DNA from: Pratylenchus scribneri
Lineage: Eukaryota > Nematoda > Chromadorea > Rhabditida > Pratylenchidae
Length of the DNA stretch: 64,000 bases
Direction: 5' to 3'
NCBI GenBank assembly: GCA_030063045.1
Contig: JAQSEB010000015.1
Span: forward strand, 2,378,371 to 2,442,370
Made by a program: the position numbers and the translations under genes. The notes below the pieces were generated by a model, which made no database searches, was not told the DNA's origin, and saw nothing but the letters and a program-made list of their open reading frames with translations. Position 1 is the stretch's first letter. Every line of letters starts with the position of its first letter. Below are positions 23,001-34,772 of this stretch, piece by piece.

Positions 23001-26000
23001 AGAAACATAAACTTAGAATGTTTGGAGAAACACAAACTTAGAATGTTTGAAGAAACACAAACTTAGAATGTTTGGAGAAACACAAACTTAGAATGTTTGG
23101 AGAAACACAAACTTAGAATGTTTGGAGAAACACAAACTTAGAATGTTTGGAGAAACATAAACTTAGAATGTTTGGAGAAACAAAAACTTAGAATGGAGAA
23201 ACAAAAAACTTAGAATGTTTGGAGAAACAAAAAGGTAAAATGTTTGGGTATTAATAAACACATTTGTTTATATGCAGAATGTTCCAATATTTAATCCAAT
23301 TTTATATTTAATTCTAATTAGCACATATTTACGCCGTTTTAGGTATCGCCCATATTTGCACCATTTTAGGAATCGCCCATTATTGCACCCGCCATTTATC
23401 TATTTAGGAATCGCCCCCGCATGAGATATCCACTTATTAGATGATTTATTTTTTCTATTTTTATTTTAACAGACGACTCCCATTTCGTACATACACAAAA
23501 AAGAATAAAACTTCGGAAAAATATATTGGTTACGAGCTCACAGTGAGCCGATGGAATGAAGAATATAGATTACGTGGAAAAATTGTTTTGGGGAAAGCTG
23601 TGGTAATTTCTTGAAATTAGTATATTGTCATTAAACAAAATTTAATTGAATTCTATTTTATTTAAGAAATTTTTGAATATAAATTTTATACGTAGAAGTT
23701 CATTAATTTTCGAGAAATTTTAAATATTTTTATGAATAATTAAATATTACATGGAAAATTTAAATAACTGACAAATAAATGAATACTTTTAGGGTACAAT
23801 TATTGAATTGGAAAAAGGGAATAAACGGATTGTGGCAATGTTCAATCAAAAAGATGAGGATAAAAAAGGATTAACGACAGAGGCGGTAATTTTTTTAATT
23901 TTTCGTTAATTTTTTAATTAAATTTTTGAAATAAATTCTTTTTTAATATTTTTAATTAAATTATATTTTTATTATTCTCATGAATTAATTTTTTTGAAAA
24001 TTATTAATTTTTTTTAATTTTAGCATAGACTATCATTAAAATATAATGATAAAAACTATCAAATTTCATTGTTAACAATCCTGGACCTTGAAGAGCAAAA
24101 TGGAATGCGCTTTGCTCTATTTCCCAATGATGCACAACTTGTAAATTTGAAAAACTAAAGGGAAATATTTAATTTTTCGAAAAAACATTGTAAATTGCGA
24201 AGAGTTTTTAATTTTGCGAAAAGTTTATAAGGGTTTAATGATTTGTCCTAGACCCCCAAACCTTATACCCAATCGATAGAGCTCTTCAAAACGCATCGAT
24301 TGGTATATATTTTTTTTATCAGGTAAGTTGGTTTTGAACCAAAACTCATATGATGATTTAAATGGTTTAATAATTTTAATTTTGATCAAACCACGATAAA
24401 ATATATACCTATCGACACGCCTTGACGAGTTCTATAAATTGGTATAAGGTTTGGGGGTCTAGTACAAGCCATTAAACTGTTATAAACATTTCGCAAAATT
24501 AATTATTTTTTTTTTTCATAATTTTCAATGTTTTTTTTCGCAAAATTAAATATCCAAAATTAAATGCGAAAATTATATATTTAAATAAAAAAAATAAAAT
24601 ATTATTATTTTATTCAAAATTAATTTCATACTTTTCATATAATTAGTCTAAATTTCGACTAATAAATATTTAATATTAAAATATTTATACAATTGGGCAA
24701 ATAATAAAAATCGAATAATAAATTTTAATTCAAATATTTTTTCATTGTTTTGAATAAATTATTAAAAAAAACATAAAAGTTTATTTTTGAAAATTCTCAT
24801 AAGGTCCCTCTTCATCATTTTCTGAGAAAACGCGATGAAGATTGGGTAAAATTCCAAAGGAACCTTGGAAGCAATAACCAAAAATTTAACGATAAACAAA
24901 GTGAAGCTATATACTCAATTGTGAATGGCTCACACGGAAATGTCCCATTCATCCTTTGGGGACCACCAGGTGTCTTTAATTATTATATTTTTCATTAGTA
25001 TTTACCGTATTTTTCCCATTTGGAGCCCACTTTCAATTAGAAGCCCATCCTCGACATTGAAGTACTGTACCGCTTATTGCATTTCTTAGTGCCATTGGGC
25101 TATTTTGACCATTTTTAGGACTACGAAATTTATTAGCCCATGGGCTTCAAATAGGAAAAATACGGGAATTATACCGTAAAAATAAAAAAAAACTTAAATT
25201 CCCTAAGGTATAACAAGAAATAAAATAAAAATTAAAAATATAAAAAATCATAATAAAACTAAGATAGAATTATTAAATTCCGATTATAATTTTTTATAAT
25301 GAACGGTCTTTATATTATATTAAATATTATTTTTATTTAAATGCTTGCAAAAATAATGCAAACTGTTTCTAATATAAAAAAGGATAATTTAATGATGGTA
25401 ATTCTATTTTTGTACGATGATTCATTCGATTATATGTTATGAGTTACAATAAGTCTTTTAGGCCTGAATATAAAATATTAATAAAAATAAGTAAAATTTA
25501 TTACATTTTAAGGCACTGGAAAAACGGTGACAATAATTGAAGCCATTAGGCAATTATTGTTGAGCAGAAGGGAAAATCGCATTCTCTTATGTACACCCTC
25601 GAATGCAGCAGCAGATTTGGTTGCCAAAAAAATTCTTGATGAGGGCTTTTTGCACGAATCGAAATTGCATCGTTTGTATGCTCTTGGCAGATTGGTCCAT
25701 GAACGTGATCGACAATTGGACAGAATTGTTTGTATGGCGGACGATGACTTTATGGGCATATCCACAATGAAGTTCGAAATTTGTGGACTCGAAGAGAGCA
25801 GAATTATCATTATGACATTGAGTGCTTCTGCTGCATTGGAAGATTCACATATTGGAAGAAATTATTTCAGGTGTATACAAAATTTTTATAAACATTCAAA
25901 ATTAAAAAGATATACCATATTTCCTCTATTAATGGCTAGCAGCCTTTTGCGGACCCGCCATTTAGGATGAATCGGTTTGGTACCGATGGCTGTAAAGTAG

Positions 26001-29000
26001 ATGTGGCATTATTTAGGGAATTAGATTAGTCATAAAATTAGTTAATTAGTTACAAAATGACATCAAAAGTTTGCCCGATGTTGGGTATTTACCGAATTAT
26101 GGCAAAAAATCCTTAGTTTAATTAAAATTGCGTTTTTTGGCAGTTTTTTGACCATAACTCGGTGAATATTTTATATTGACCAAAGTTTTTGATGCTATTT
26201 TGTAGCTAATTTTATGCCTAATAAAATGAATTCCACAAGAGCTTTACCATGATCGGTACGAAATCGTTTCGTCCGCAAGTGGTGGGTCCGCAAAGGGCGT
26301 AATACCCTATTAATAGTCATGGGACTATTAATTTTCAGACACCCTCCTAAATTGCTCTTAACTTAATTAGGGAGGTGGAGGGCTGAGATGACTACTATTA
26401 GAGGTGAAGGCGAAATTGTATTTTTCAGAGACTATCCAAAGGAGACTATTATTAAAGAGCGCTTCTATTAGAAGGGAGTATTTTAATTTTTCAGCGACCT
26501 CCAAAAAGGACTTTTATTAGAGGAGGGAGGGTGTGCTTCTAATAGATGGGAATTTTATTTTCAGTAACTCTCCCAAAATGGATCTTATTAGAGTGGGTAC
26601 TATTTTTCAGAGCCCTTCCAAAGATGCCTATTATTAGAGAGTGGGATTCTATTAAAGATGGGCTAATAATAGAGTAAATACGTTATTCATGGTTAATTTA
26701 ACAAATAATTTGATATTTTTTTAAAGTCACATTTTCATCGACGAAGCTGCACAAGCACTTGAATTAGATACGCTCATCCCAATTGCAAGATATGCGAACG
26801 AAAAAACGCGAATTGTACTTTCTGGTGATCACAAACAACTTGGCCCAGTCGTCACTGCAATGTTCCTGAAAAAGCATTATTGCGACTCACTTATCAATAG
26901 GCTCATCACCTCCTTCAAAAATACCGTCTACAAAGATGGGTACGGAAAATCACGTTTAAGTCTCCGGCCATTTTTTGGCGATAGTTCAATGAAATAATAA
27001 GTAATAAATAATTACCAATCATGGGAAGTGATATACCATTTCAAAAACCCTTAATGTCCTCTAAAAAGTGAAATTTTTGAAAACTTAAAATACCTTGTAA
27101 ATAAAGAGGCATTTTCTCCAAAATTTCAACTCTATTGCATTCTAAGGCAAAAAATTTAATTTAAAGTTCGGAATCGTAAAATTAAAAAAACCTAATTATA
27201 GAGGACAATTTAGGCTTTAAAATGATATATCGCTTTACCTATTGCTTATTACCTCGATGTGCTATTGTCAAAAGAATCAACCGGGGATGTTTATTTTTAA
27301 TAGAACATAAAATCAAAATTTTAATAAATTTTTTTTATTTAATAACTTTATTAGAATCTATATTGATGAATGATAAACAAGTTAACTAAAAATCAAAAAT
27401 GTTGTTCCAATCCCAAAATCTTTTTTGAATAAATTTTAGAAGAACTACCGTCAAATTGATCCAAAATTACCGAAGTCATGAGGCAATTTTAAAATTTCCT
27501 TCCGATAATTTCTATGGTGGACAATTGATTGCGGCAAACACTGCGAAACGCTCCAGCTTCACCCACTGGGAAGAATTGCCAAGAAAGGTGGAGAAATCGA
27601 GAAATCTAGGGATGGCATTGATCTCACAAAATATAATCTAAAAAATTTCTGAGGGTTAAAAATTTCAAAAAAGTTATTTCGAGGATGATAAAATTTTCTT
27701 AAATCGAAATTTCTGAGGGTCAGAAAATTTCTGAAAATGGAAAATTTCGAGGAAAGAAAATTTTTCGAAAATCGAAATTTTGGAGGATCTGAAAATTTTA
27801 GAAAATCGAAATTTTCGAGGAACAGAAAATTTTTTAAAAATCTAAATTTTCGAGGAACAGAAAATTTTTTAAAAATCGAAATTTCTGAGAAAAAAAATTT
27901 GAAAATCGAAATTTCTGAAAGTCAAAAAATTTCTTAAATCGAAAATTCTGAGGGTCAAAAAAATTTCTTAAATCGAAAATTCTGAGGGTCAAAAAATTTT
28001 CACTTTATATTCTTTTTTAGGGCTTTCCCATTATTTTCCATATTTTGGAGGATGGTAAAGAGCTGCAAGAGAGGAATTCTTATTCCTTTTGGAATCAACG
28101 GGAGCTAGAAACCGTCGTGCGTTATGTCCAATCGCTTATGAACGGAAGAGGTCTAAGTGGGGTGCCGAAAGATCTCACTTATGAGGAAATTGGCGTGATT
28201 AGTCCATACAAATTACAGGCTAGTTTTTATTTAATTAATTAAAAAAACAATTCTTTCTAAATATTAGTCCATGACTTTTTAATATGCTTACAATTAAAGC
28301 CCATTTAATGAATAAAAACGTAATATAGAAATTTATGAACTCTTAAATGAAAAGTTCAAGAAAAATTTGAATTTTTTTTTCTAATTATTATAATTTTCCA
28401 ATTTTCGACTCAAAAAATTCGTTCTGCTTTGGGATTTGCAAAGGGAATTACTGTTGATTCGGTTGAGCGTTTTCAAGGCTCCGATAGACGCGTAATCATC
28501 ATGTCACTGACACGCACCAATAAAATGGGATTTCTGCAAGATGTTGAGGTTTGTTTCAGTATTTCCCATTTGAATCAAATAATAGCATTTTGGCTTGTTT
28601 TTAAAATTAATTGTTTCTTCAGAAGGAACTAAATTTTATTTCCTTACAAAAATTTATAATTTTTACAATATTAGAATAATTTGATATTATTAAAATTACA
28701 GTTCAGGGATATTCGAAAATACTATGAACAAATTCTTTTTATTTTAATGATTTTATCTTTATTCACATATAAATCAATTATTTAACCTATAGCGCATCAA
28801 TACAAGTATCACAAGAGCTGAAGAATTGTTGATTATTATCATGTCGGAGGATCTTCGGAAACATTTTAATAAAGGACTTTGGCAGAGGTAAGTGTTTTTA
28901 TTGTTCATTTTTTTCTTTCGCTTCCTCATACCTATTAAAAACTGTATAAAACAGTTTTGCAACATTCGTTCTAGGCGCTAATAAGGGTAAGAGGTTCGGA

Positions 29001-30379
29001 ACATAGGATTCTCGCAAAGCCAGAAGTAAAACAATCTAAACCCATTCTCGCGCACTACCGATTTAAATATCCAATCCATCTCAAAACTAGAAATAAAACC
29101 CAATTATTGTTCCCCATGATCGAAAATCCTTATTTTATTAATTCCAAACTTTTAAACCGCTTAAACCGGTTTGGCCAAACCCGTACGCGCATCTCCTTTT
29201 TGCTTTCCGCGCACCCCTGGACTGTTAAGAAACCGTTTTAAGTAGTTTACAAGGCTTGAGGAAGGGAGAGAAAGGAAGGAAATTATTTGGTGACAAAAAG
29301 AATTGGATTTGGGGCAAAAAATGTTCCAAATTTTTGGGCGCAGAAAAAATTGAATTTGGGGGTAGAAAAAATTGAAATTTTTTTAATTTAATGAAATAAA
29401 TTTTTGGGATGAATAAATATTTTAAATAAGTTCAAAATATTTTGATTTTTCGTTTTGAAGTTTCCTAAATTATTGTGATCGAAATGGGGGAATTTTTTAT
29501 GAAGGAAAACAACAACATCTTCAAGGGCTTTCATTTCAAAGTGATCATTTCAACTATTTGACACAACAACAACAACAACAACATTTTCACGGGATTCCGT
29601 CTCAAAGAGAACATTCATACTATATGTCGCAACAACAACAACATCTTCCTGGGCCTCCGCCTCAAGGTATTTAAATTAAAGAAATATTATTTTAAGAGGT
29701 ATGCCGCCTTTTGCGGACCTAACAGTTTGCGAACGAAACGGTCTGGTGTCGATGGCGGTAAAGCGCTCTGGAATTTTTTATGTCATTTTATTAGGCATAA
29801 AATTAGCTACAAAATGATATCAAAAGCATTGGCCAAAATTGAATATTCACCGAATAAGGCCAAAAAACCGTTAGTTTAATTAAAATTGTGTCTCTGGCTG
29901 TTTTTTGGCTATAAATCGGTGAATATTCAATTTTGGCCAAAACATTTGATGCCATTTTGTAGCTAATTTTATGTCTAATAAAATGACATAAAAATTCCAC
30001 AAAAGTTTTACCGCCATCGACACCACAGACCGTTTCGTCCGCAAAGTGTGGGTACGCAAAAGGCGTAATACGTTTTAAGAAAATTTAAATCTTTATCTTG
30101 AAAAATTAGTTATTATTTTAATAATTATATTTAATTTATTTTTTTATTATTTGCAAAGTTATCCTATCAAAATTATTCTAATAATAAATTTCACATTCAG
30201 AATTCCAACAAAATCTTTTCAACCATTATTTGGAACATTCATTGGCACAAGCGACAAATAGGGGAGCATCGAATCAAGCATCTTCTTCCGACTCCCATCA
30301 TAGACGAAAAAATGGGGGCAGGACAGGGTATTATAAATACATACAATTACGAATTCAAGAAATAAACAATAGACAATAA
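20037..30379 (+). CDS. UPF1/MOV10-like SF1 RNA helicase, right-arm copy
   Basis: Exons: 20037-20207, 20301-20405, 20452-20492, 23473-23602, 23793-23885, 24024-24140, 24804-24969, 25513-25870, 26727-26939, 27440-27587, 28021-28218, 28408-28548, 28793-28887, then 29505-29666 and 30201-30379 (stop 30377). Motifs, with residues from the first exon: GPPGTGKT (about 272-279), IDEAAQ (399-403), GDHKQLGP (427-434), QNYRSHE (473-479), VERFQGSDRR (599-608), SITRAEE (632-638). This is an ATP-dependent RNA helicase, probably in RNA decay or small-RNA pathways. The tail has poly-Gln. Oddities: GC donors at 20,208 and 28,219; the acceptor before 28,408 reads TTTTCG rather than an AG; and the phase between 28,887 and 29,505 does not fit, so an exon is missed or the copy is damaged. 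ATG at 20,046 could start a stand-alone helicase. Confidence 0.85.
20768..23237 (+). repeat. 25-bp satellite, about 100 copies, inside a helicase intron
   Basis: Unit AATGTTTGGAGAAACACAAACTTAG, repeated for about 2.47 kb with variants (AAAATATTTGG, AATACAAACT, AACAAAAACT). Variant units recur in the same order in blocks, suggesting higher-order duplication. The host intron is 20,493-23,472. The same intron in the left-arm paralogue (1,510-1,640) is about 130 bp and lacks the array, so expansion followed the gene duplication or the array was lost on the left. Confidence 0.97.
24160..24560. mobile_element. Foldback MITE, family B, copy 1
   Basis: Inverted arms carry TTTAATTTTGCGAAAA and CTAGACCCCCAAACCTTATA. 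Around the centre lie CATCGATTGGTATATA and its relaxed complement. It lies in a helicase intron (24,141-24,803). A close relative is at 50,870-51,290. Confidence 0.75.
25006..25167. mobile_element. Small foldback element with CCGTATTTTTCC ends
   Basis: About 162 bp in the intron that splits Walker A. Terminal inverted repeats read CCGTATTTTTCC(C/T)ATTTG(G/A)AGCCC. No coding capacity; no clear target duplication. Confidence 0.6.
25934..26306. mobile_element. hAT-like foldback MITE, family A, copy 3
   Basis: 373 bp flanked by an exact 8-bp duplication CTATTAAT (25,926-25,933 and 26,307-26,314). The right terminus read inward is GGTATTACGCCC. It is inserted in the helicase intron 25,871-26,726. 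Confidence 0.88.
26315..26690 (+). repeat. Degenerate 60-80-bp repeats (TATTAGAG...TTTTTCAGAG...CCAAA)
   Basis: About five diverged units with alternating TATTAGAG(G/T)GGG and ATTTTTCAG(A/C)G blocks directly downstream of family-A copy 3, in the same intron. Origin unknown. Confidence 0.5.
26985..27256. mobile_element. Weak foldback element in helicase intron
   Basis: Inverted similarity between TAATAAATAATTACCAATC...GATATACCATTTC near 27,000-27,050 and GAAATGATATATCGC...TAATAA-like sequence near 27,220-27,250. Heavily decayed. A sequence of similar type (ATAACCAATCTGAGAAAG) occurs near 34,145. Confidence 0.4.
27640..28000 (+). repeat. Degenerate tandem repeat of about 35-40 bp in helicase intron
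   Basis: About nine diverged units of the form GAAATTTCTGAGGGTCAGAA / AATTTTCGAGGAACAGAAAA. It fills nearly the whole intron 27,588-28,020. The open frame across it is repeat-driven. Confidence 0.7.
29698..30072. mobile_element. hAT-like foldback MITE, family A, copy 4
   Basis: 375 bp with an exact 8-bp target duplication TTTTAAGA (29,690-29,697 and 30,073-30,080). It lies in the last intron of the helicase gene. Arms are well preserved, so this is one of the younger copies. Confidence 0.88.
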
Positions 30380-31114
30380 AATATCAATACAAAAAGAAAA
30401 ATATTCCCAGTTTTATATTTCTTTACAAATTGCAAAAATGAAATATAAAAGCTCGCCGCATTGATCTCTATCTTTCTTAATTGCTTTTTATTTAATAAAT
30501 AAAATCATATTATTTCAGCTTTTTTTGTTATTAAAATTTGGAGAAATATGGGTAAATCTTTATCAAAGATTTTGGCTGGATTGATTTGGGCTTTTGATAT
30601 AAAGCATTTATTTATAATGGGTAGGAATAGAAAAATAGCAATAGACAATACCGATACCTTTCAGGAATAGATTTTAAATACAATTTATTCTAAAATAAAT
30701 AAAAAAAATATATGGGGAATAGAATAGATCTATTTTATATTTCTATATTTATTGCTTATTTATTGGAATTTTTATAGACAGAGAAACAGAAGGAACAAAC
30801 GGGAAGAAAATACTGATATTATGAATTTCGAAGGAAAATCCAAAGTATGATGAAGCGAAGGAAAGTACGTATACGTATTACTATTTATTTTAAAGATGGA
30901 AAATTGAAAAGAAAAACAAACTTGGGAGTTTTTATAAATTATTATATTTATCAATGTAAAACATAAAATTCCTTCGGGGATATTGGAAAAAATTGCTGTT
31001 ATTTTCTTGATTAAAATGCATAAAAAAATAAAAATATATTATAATTTAATTATACCTTATTGAATTTGTGAACTTTCAAATTTTGACTTGACTTTTCCCA
31101 AGACGAATACGAGT
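30380..31114. other. Downstream of helicase, no gene seen
   Basis: AT-rich 3' flank. The last helicase exon ends with TAA at 30,377-30,379. No further exons or RNA genes were recognised. Confidence 0.4.
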
Positions 31115-31490
31115 GGTTGGCCGACACTTGTGGACCTCTCATTTTGCGGACGAAACGGTTTGGTGCCGCTGACGGTATAGTTGATGTAGAATTGTTTATA
31201 GCATTTTATCATTCATAAAATTAGCTACAAAATGACATCAAAAGCTTTGGCCAATGTTGAATATTCACCGAGTTATGCCCAAAAAACAGACAAAAACACA
31301 ATTTTAATTAAATCAAAGGTTTTTTGGGCATAACTCGGTGAATATTCAACATTGGCCAAAGCTTTTGAGGTTATTTTGTAGCTAATTTTATGCCTTATAA
31401 TATGGCATAAACAATTCCACAATAGCTTTACCACCATCGGCGCCAGACCGTTTGGTCCGCAAGTGTCAGGTCCGCAAGTGTCGCATTACG
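31115..31490. mobile_element. hAT-like foldback MITE, family A, copy 5
   Basis: 376 bp flanked by ATACGAGT on the left and ATACGGGT on the right, an 8-bp duplication with one mismatch. The central palindrome CCGAGTTATGCCCAAAAAAC and its complement are well preserved. Confidence 0.82.
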
Positions 31491-32419
31491 ATACGGGTTA
31501 CAAATATTTTACTTTAATTTTATTCCAATTTCCAAATTATGTGAATAAATTCAATTTGTTCGTAACAAATGAATAAAGCAATGGGTCTTTTTTGAATGAG
31601 TGAAAAAGTGAGCCTAATCGCCGTTATTTGCCTCTTTTTGAATAGAAGGAAAAATGGCCCGAAGGGGTAGACAAATGTCGGTAATAAATGGGTCTTTAGG
31701 GAATGAATGAGGAAGGAAGGCAATTCCTAGACTCGTTTTTTCCCCTTTTTTTCCAACAAGAAAATTCGAATTAAATAAATTTATCACGGATAAAAAATAA
31801 GCGAATCAAAATAAAATGGAAAAAGCTCGCAATTTAATTTGTGAATTGTGGGTTTGTGGGACAGGAATAATATAAGCGGAGAAGTGATTTTGGGGGACAA
31901 TTCCAGGGCTTTTTATATGGTCCAAAAAAGGGCGGGGCAAATTATTTATGGAATTTTGGACAAAAATAATTCCGAAAAACAAAAATATTATTAATAAACA
32001 AAAATAATGTGAAAGGCGGGAAAATCGCTGAAACCAATTGTTTTTTGAATAAAATAGGAGATATGAAAAATCGTTTCAACGACAGCAAATAACGGTGAAT
32101 AGGCTTACAATTCATGGATAGGAAATGGCAAAAATGAGGCACAAAATTTTGACATTAACAAATAAAATTAGGTAAATTAAAATGAAAACAAAATTCAAAG
32201 ATGAGATAAATCCCGACACAAAAGTTCAGAAACAATTATCTCCTAAAAAACAAAAATAAAATTATCATATTGCTTTTTTAGAAGAGAAAATGATTGGAAA
32301 TATTTTTGGTTGGAATATTTCCTTTTTTTAATATTTTTCCAAATTAAAAAGGTTACTATTTTTTACCGAAAAATTAATCTTTTTACCGACAAAACAGGTT
32401 TTTGATTTCTTTCTAACAA
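31491..32419. other. Intergenic, no gene seen
   Basis: AT-rich. Only short frames without splice support. No repeats recognised. Confidence 0.4.
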
Positions 32420-32660
32420 ATCAGAAACCGGTTTCAGACCCTATACCATTTTGTAGGTCTCATCGAGACGCATCAATTATTATATATAATTTGACCGATT
32501 TTGGTCCATAATTGAAGGTATTGAACCGTTTAAACCGTCTTTTCGTTTTCTGTTCAAAACTTATTTAATTTTGGCTAAACCATCATATATTAAATACCAA
32601 TTGATGCGTCTCGAAGAAATCCACAAAATGGTATAAGATTTGTAGTGTCTAAAACCTGTT
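32420..32660. mobile_element. Foldback MITE, family B', copy 1
   Basis: Arms contain GAAACCGGTTTCAGACC and TCTCATCGAGACGCATC, with reversed partners at the right end. Relatives are at 42,820-43,030 and 55,318-55,650. Confidence 0.7.
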
Positions 32661-33121
32661 TCTGATTTACTAAAAATCAAAAACTCTTTTGTCTATATAA
32701 AAAAAGCATTTTTGTCGGTAAAAAAATTTCCCAATTAAAAATACCATTTATATAAATTTTAATTTGCAAACAATATTTAAAATTGGAAAATTTTAATTTG
32801 TTTTTCGTCATTACTTTTTTGTGCTTTTTTAGTCTAAAATTTTGGTCAACCTTCTTCAATTTTCCATTCCCAAACAAATAAATCGATAAATAATTGAATA
32901 GATAACGACGCCGATGTTGACCTTCACATTTCCATTTTCCCCAATAATTAATTTTCCTTATCGATACTAAAATTACTCCCATTTTTTTATTATATATATG
33001 AATTCCTTAATTTACACACAAAAAAGTATTACCCTATACAAAAATATTCGTTTAAAATTCAGCATTCCATTTAATTTTTAAACCTATTCTGCCTAATAAA
33101 TGTTAATTTTATTCTAGTCCT

Positions 33122-33466
33122 CAGGCACGTACGTATTTAGGGGGGGGGGGTACACGGGGTACGTACCCCCCCCCCCATTGGGGGAAGTGGAAGAAAAAAA
33201 AGTAAAGGGGGGACACTTCTTTAGTCCAAAATTGGTCAAAATTTTTCGCTGCGCGGCCATTTTTGACCAAAATTTTACCCTGCGGGGCCATTTTTGGCCA
33301 AAATTTTACCCCGCGGGGCCAATTTTTGGTCAAAATTTTACCCTGCGGGGCCAATTTTTGTACTAAAATTTTTACTTTGGCAAATTTTTTTACATGCGTA
33401 CCCCGCCTAGAAATTACATGGGTGCCCCCCCCCCCCCCCCATCCGAAAATCCTGGATACGTGCCTG
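33122..33466. mobile_element. hAT-like non-autonomous element with internal 32-bp repeats
   Basis: 345 bp. Terminal inverted repeats CAGGCACGTA, with an exact 8-bp target duplication CTAGTCCT (33,114-33,121 and 33,467-33,474). Inside are G and C homopolymer runs and about five copies of a 32-bp unit containing GGTCAAAATTTTACCC. CAG-starting ends plus an 8-bp duplication fit the hAT superfamily. Confidence 0.9.
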
Positions 33467-33474
33467 CTAGTCCT

Positions 33475-34423
33475 AAACCAAATCCTAAGCTAGAACACTC
33501 GGTTATGGCCAATTTGTATAGTCATAAAAATGCTACTAGACTTTAGATATGAAATATTTTTTATCTATCAATTTTTAAAGCCCAATAAAATTTGAATTTT
33601 TATATAATTCCATACTTGGTGAATTTATTGGAAATTAAGGAATTCTAATATTACCTACTTTTTACAATAAAATGATCATAATTTTATAAAAAAAAACATT
33701 TTACTTTTTAAAAAAAACACTTAGTTTAAGAATCACTAGAAATTATTTTCACAAAAAATCATTAATGACTTTGATGATCCATTTTTTAAATCTTTATTTA
33801 AAAAAATTAGACAAATTCAGTATTGTTTTTTTAAATGTTTAATTACTCATCAGTCAATTTTCCTTTGTTCATTAACAATTGTTCTCGTCAGCATTATTAT
33901 TTTTTTTCTTGTTCCCAATAACTCTATTTTATAGATTATAGTTTGCATTTGGTACCTATAATCCAAATTGAAAATAGAAAAAAAACACCATTTGTTTGAT
34001 CAACAATCACAAGAACCAACGTTACATTTATTTTATTGCTTTTTAATGGAAAAAGGGCGATTGGAATACCGCCTTTTTGAGTCCTCTTGACTCTCTGGTC
34101 CATTCTTTTTCCTTATAGCTCATTGAGGAAATAACAAATAAGAAATAACCAATCTGAGAAAGTAATAAAAATAAAATTCATTCGAAAGCACAAAATATCC
34201 TTTGCAAATAAATCTTTTAAATGTATTAAAAAGAGAATACCTTGTAGGAAAGCCGATTTTTCTCCAAAATACTAGTTAATTTATACTCAAAGATATGCAA
34301 CTTTTTAAAATTTGAATTTAATGTAATTTAATGTAATTTAAAATGTTAAGTTATAAAGGCAACTTTGAACTCTAGAATGGTATATACCTTTCCCAGATTG
34401 GTTATAAGTGGGGCTTATTTCTT
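33475..34423. other. Intergenic, no gene seen
   Basis: AT-rich region without supported exons. Confidence 0.35.
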
Positions 34424-34772
34424 CCTCTAGTTCGGCTTGTTTTAGCCTCTAATTTTGCGAAAAATGGTTTTTTGGCCAAATTTTTGTCTGTCAAAAAGTA
34501 TAATATAACATTCGATAGTTCACAAAAAAATCTATTAAATGAAGTTTAGATCACTTAAATTGGCCCATTGGCCACAGAGTTTATCACAAAAATGGCCATA
34601 ACTCAACAAAATTTTGGCCAAGCCCCTAGCCCCTACATATCCTAAGCCCCAAGCCCCTAATCCCATGTCGCTCCTAGCCTAACCCTAACCCTAGCCCTTA
34701 AAAAGTTTTGCAAAGAAAAACAAAAATAGTCAAATTAGAGGCTAAAATAAGCCGAATTAGCGGAAGAAATAA
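34424..34772. mobile_element. Foldback element upstream of catalase
   Basis: Inverted arms: GGGCTTATTTCTTCC...GGCTTGTTTTAGCCTC on the left; GAGGCTAAAATAAGCC...GGAAGAAATAAGC on the right. The centre carries degenerate CCCTAA/CCCTAG motifs resembling telomere repeats, too irregular to be telomeric. It ends about 200 bp before the catalase ATG and could touch its promoter. Confidence 0.6.

Noticed and set aside
20768..23237. Regular short repeats that could suggest a CRISPR array
   Set aside because: Units are contiguous 25-mers with no unique spacers, inside an intron of a eukaryotic gene; this is satellite DNA.
33121..33493. Trp/Gly/Pro-rich frames
   Set aside because: Derived from 32-bp repeats and G/C runs of the hAT-like element.
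34620..34700. Telomere-like CCCTAA/CCCTAG motifs (also 38,870-38,960)
   Set aside because: Few, irregular and part of foldback arms; not a telomere or interstitial telomeric array.
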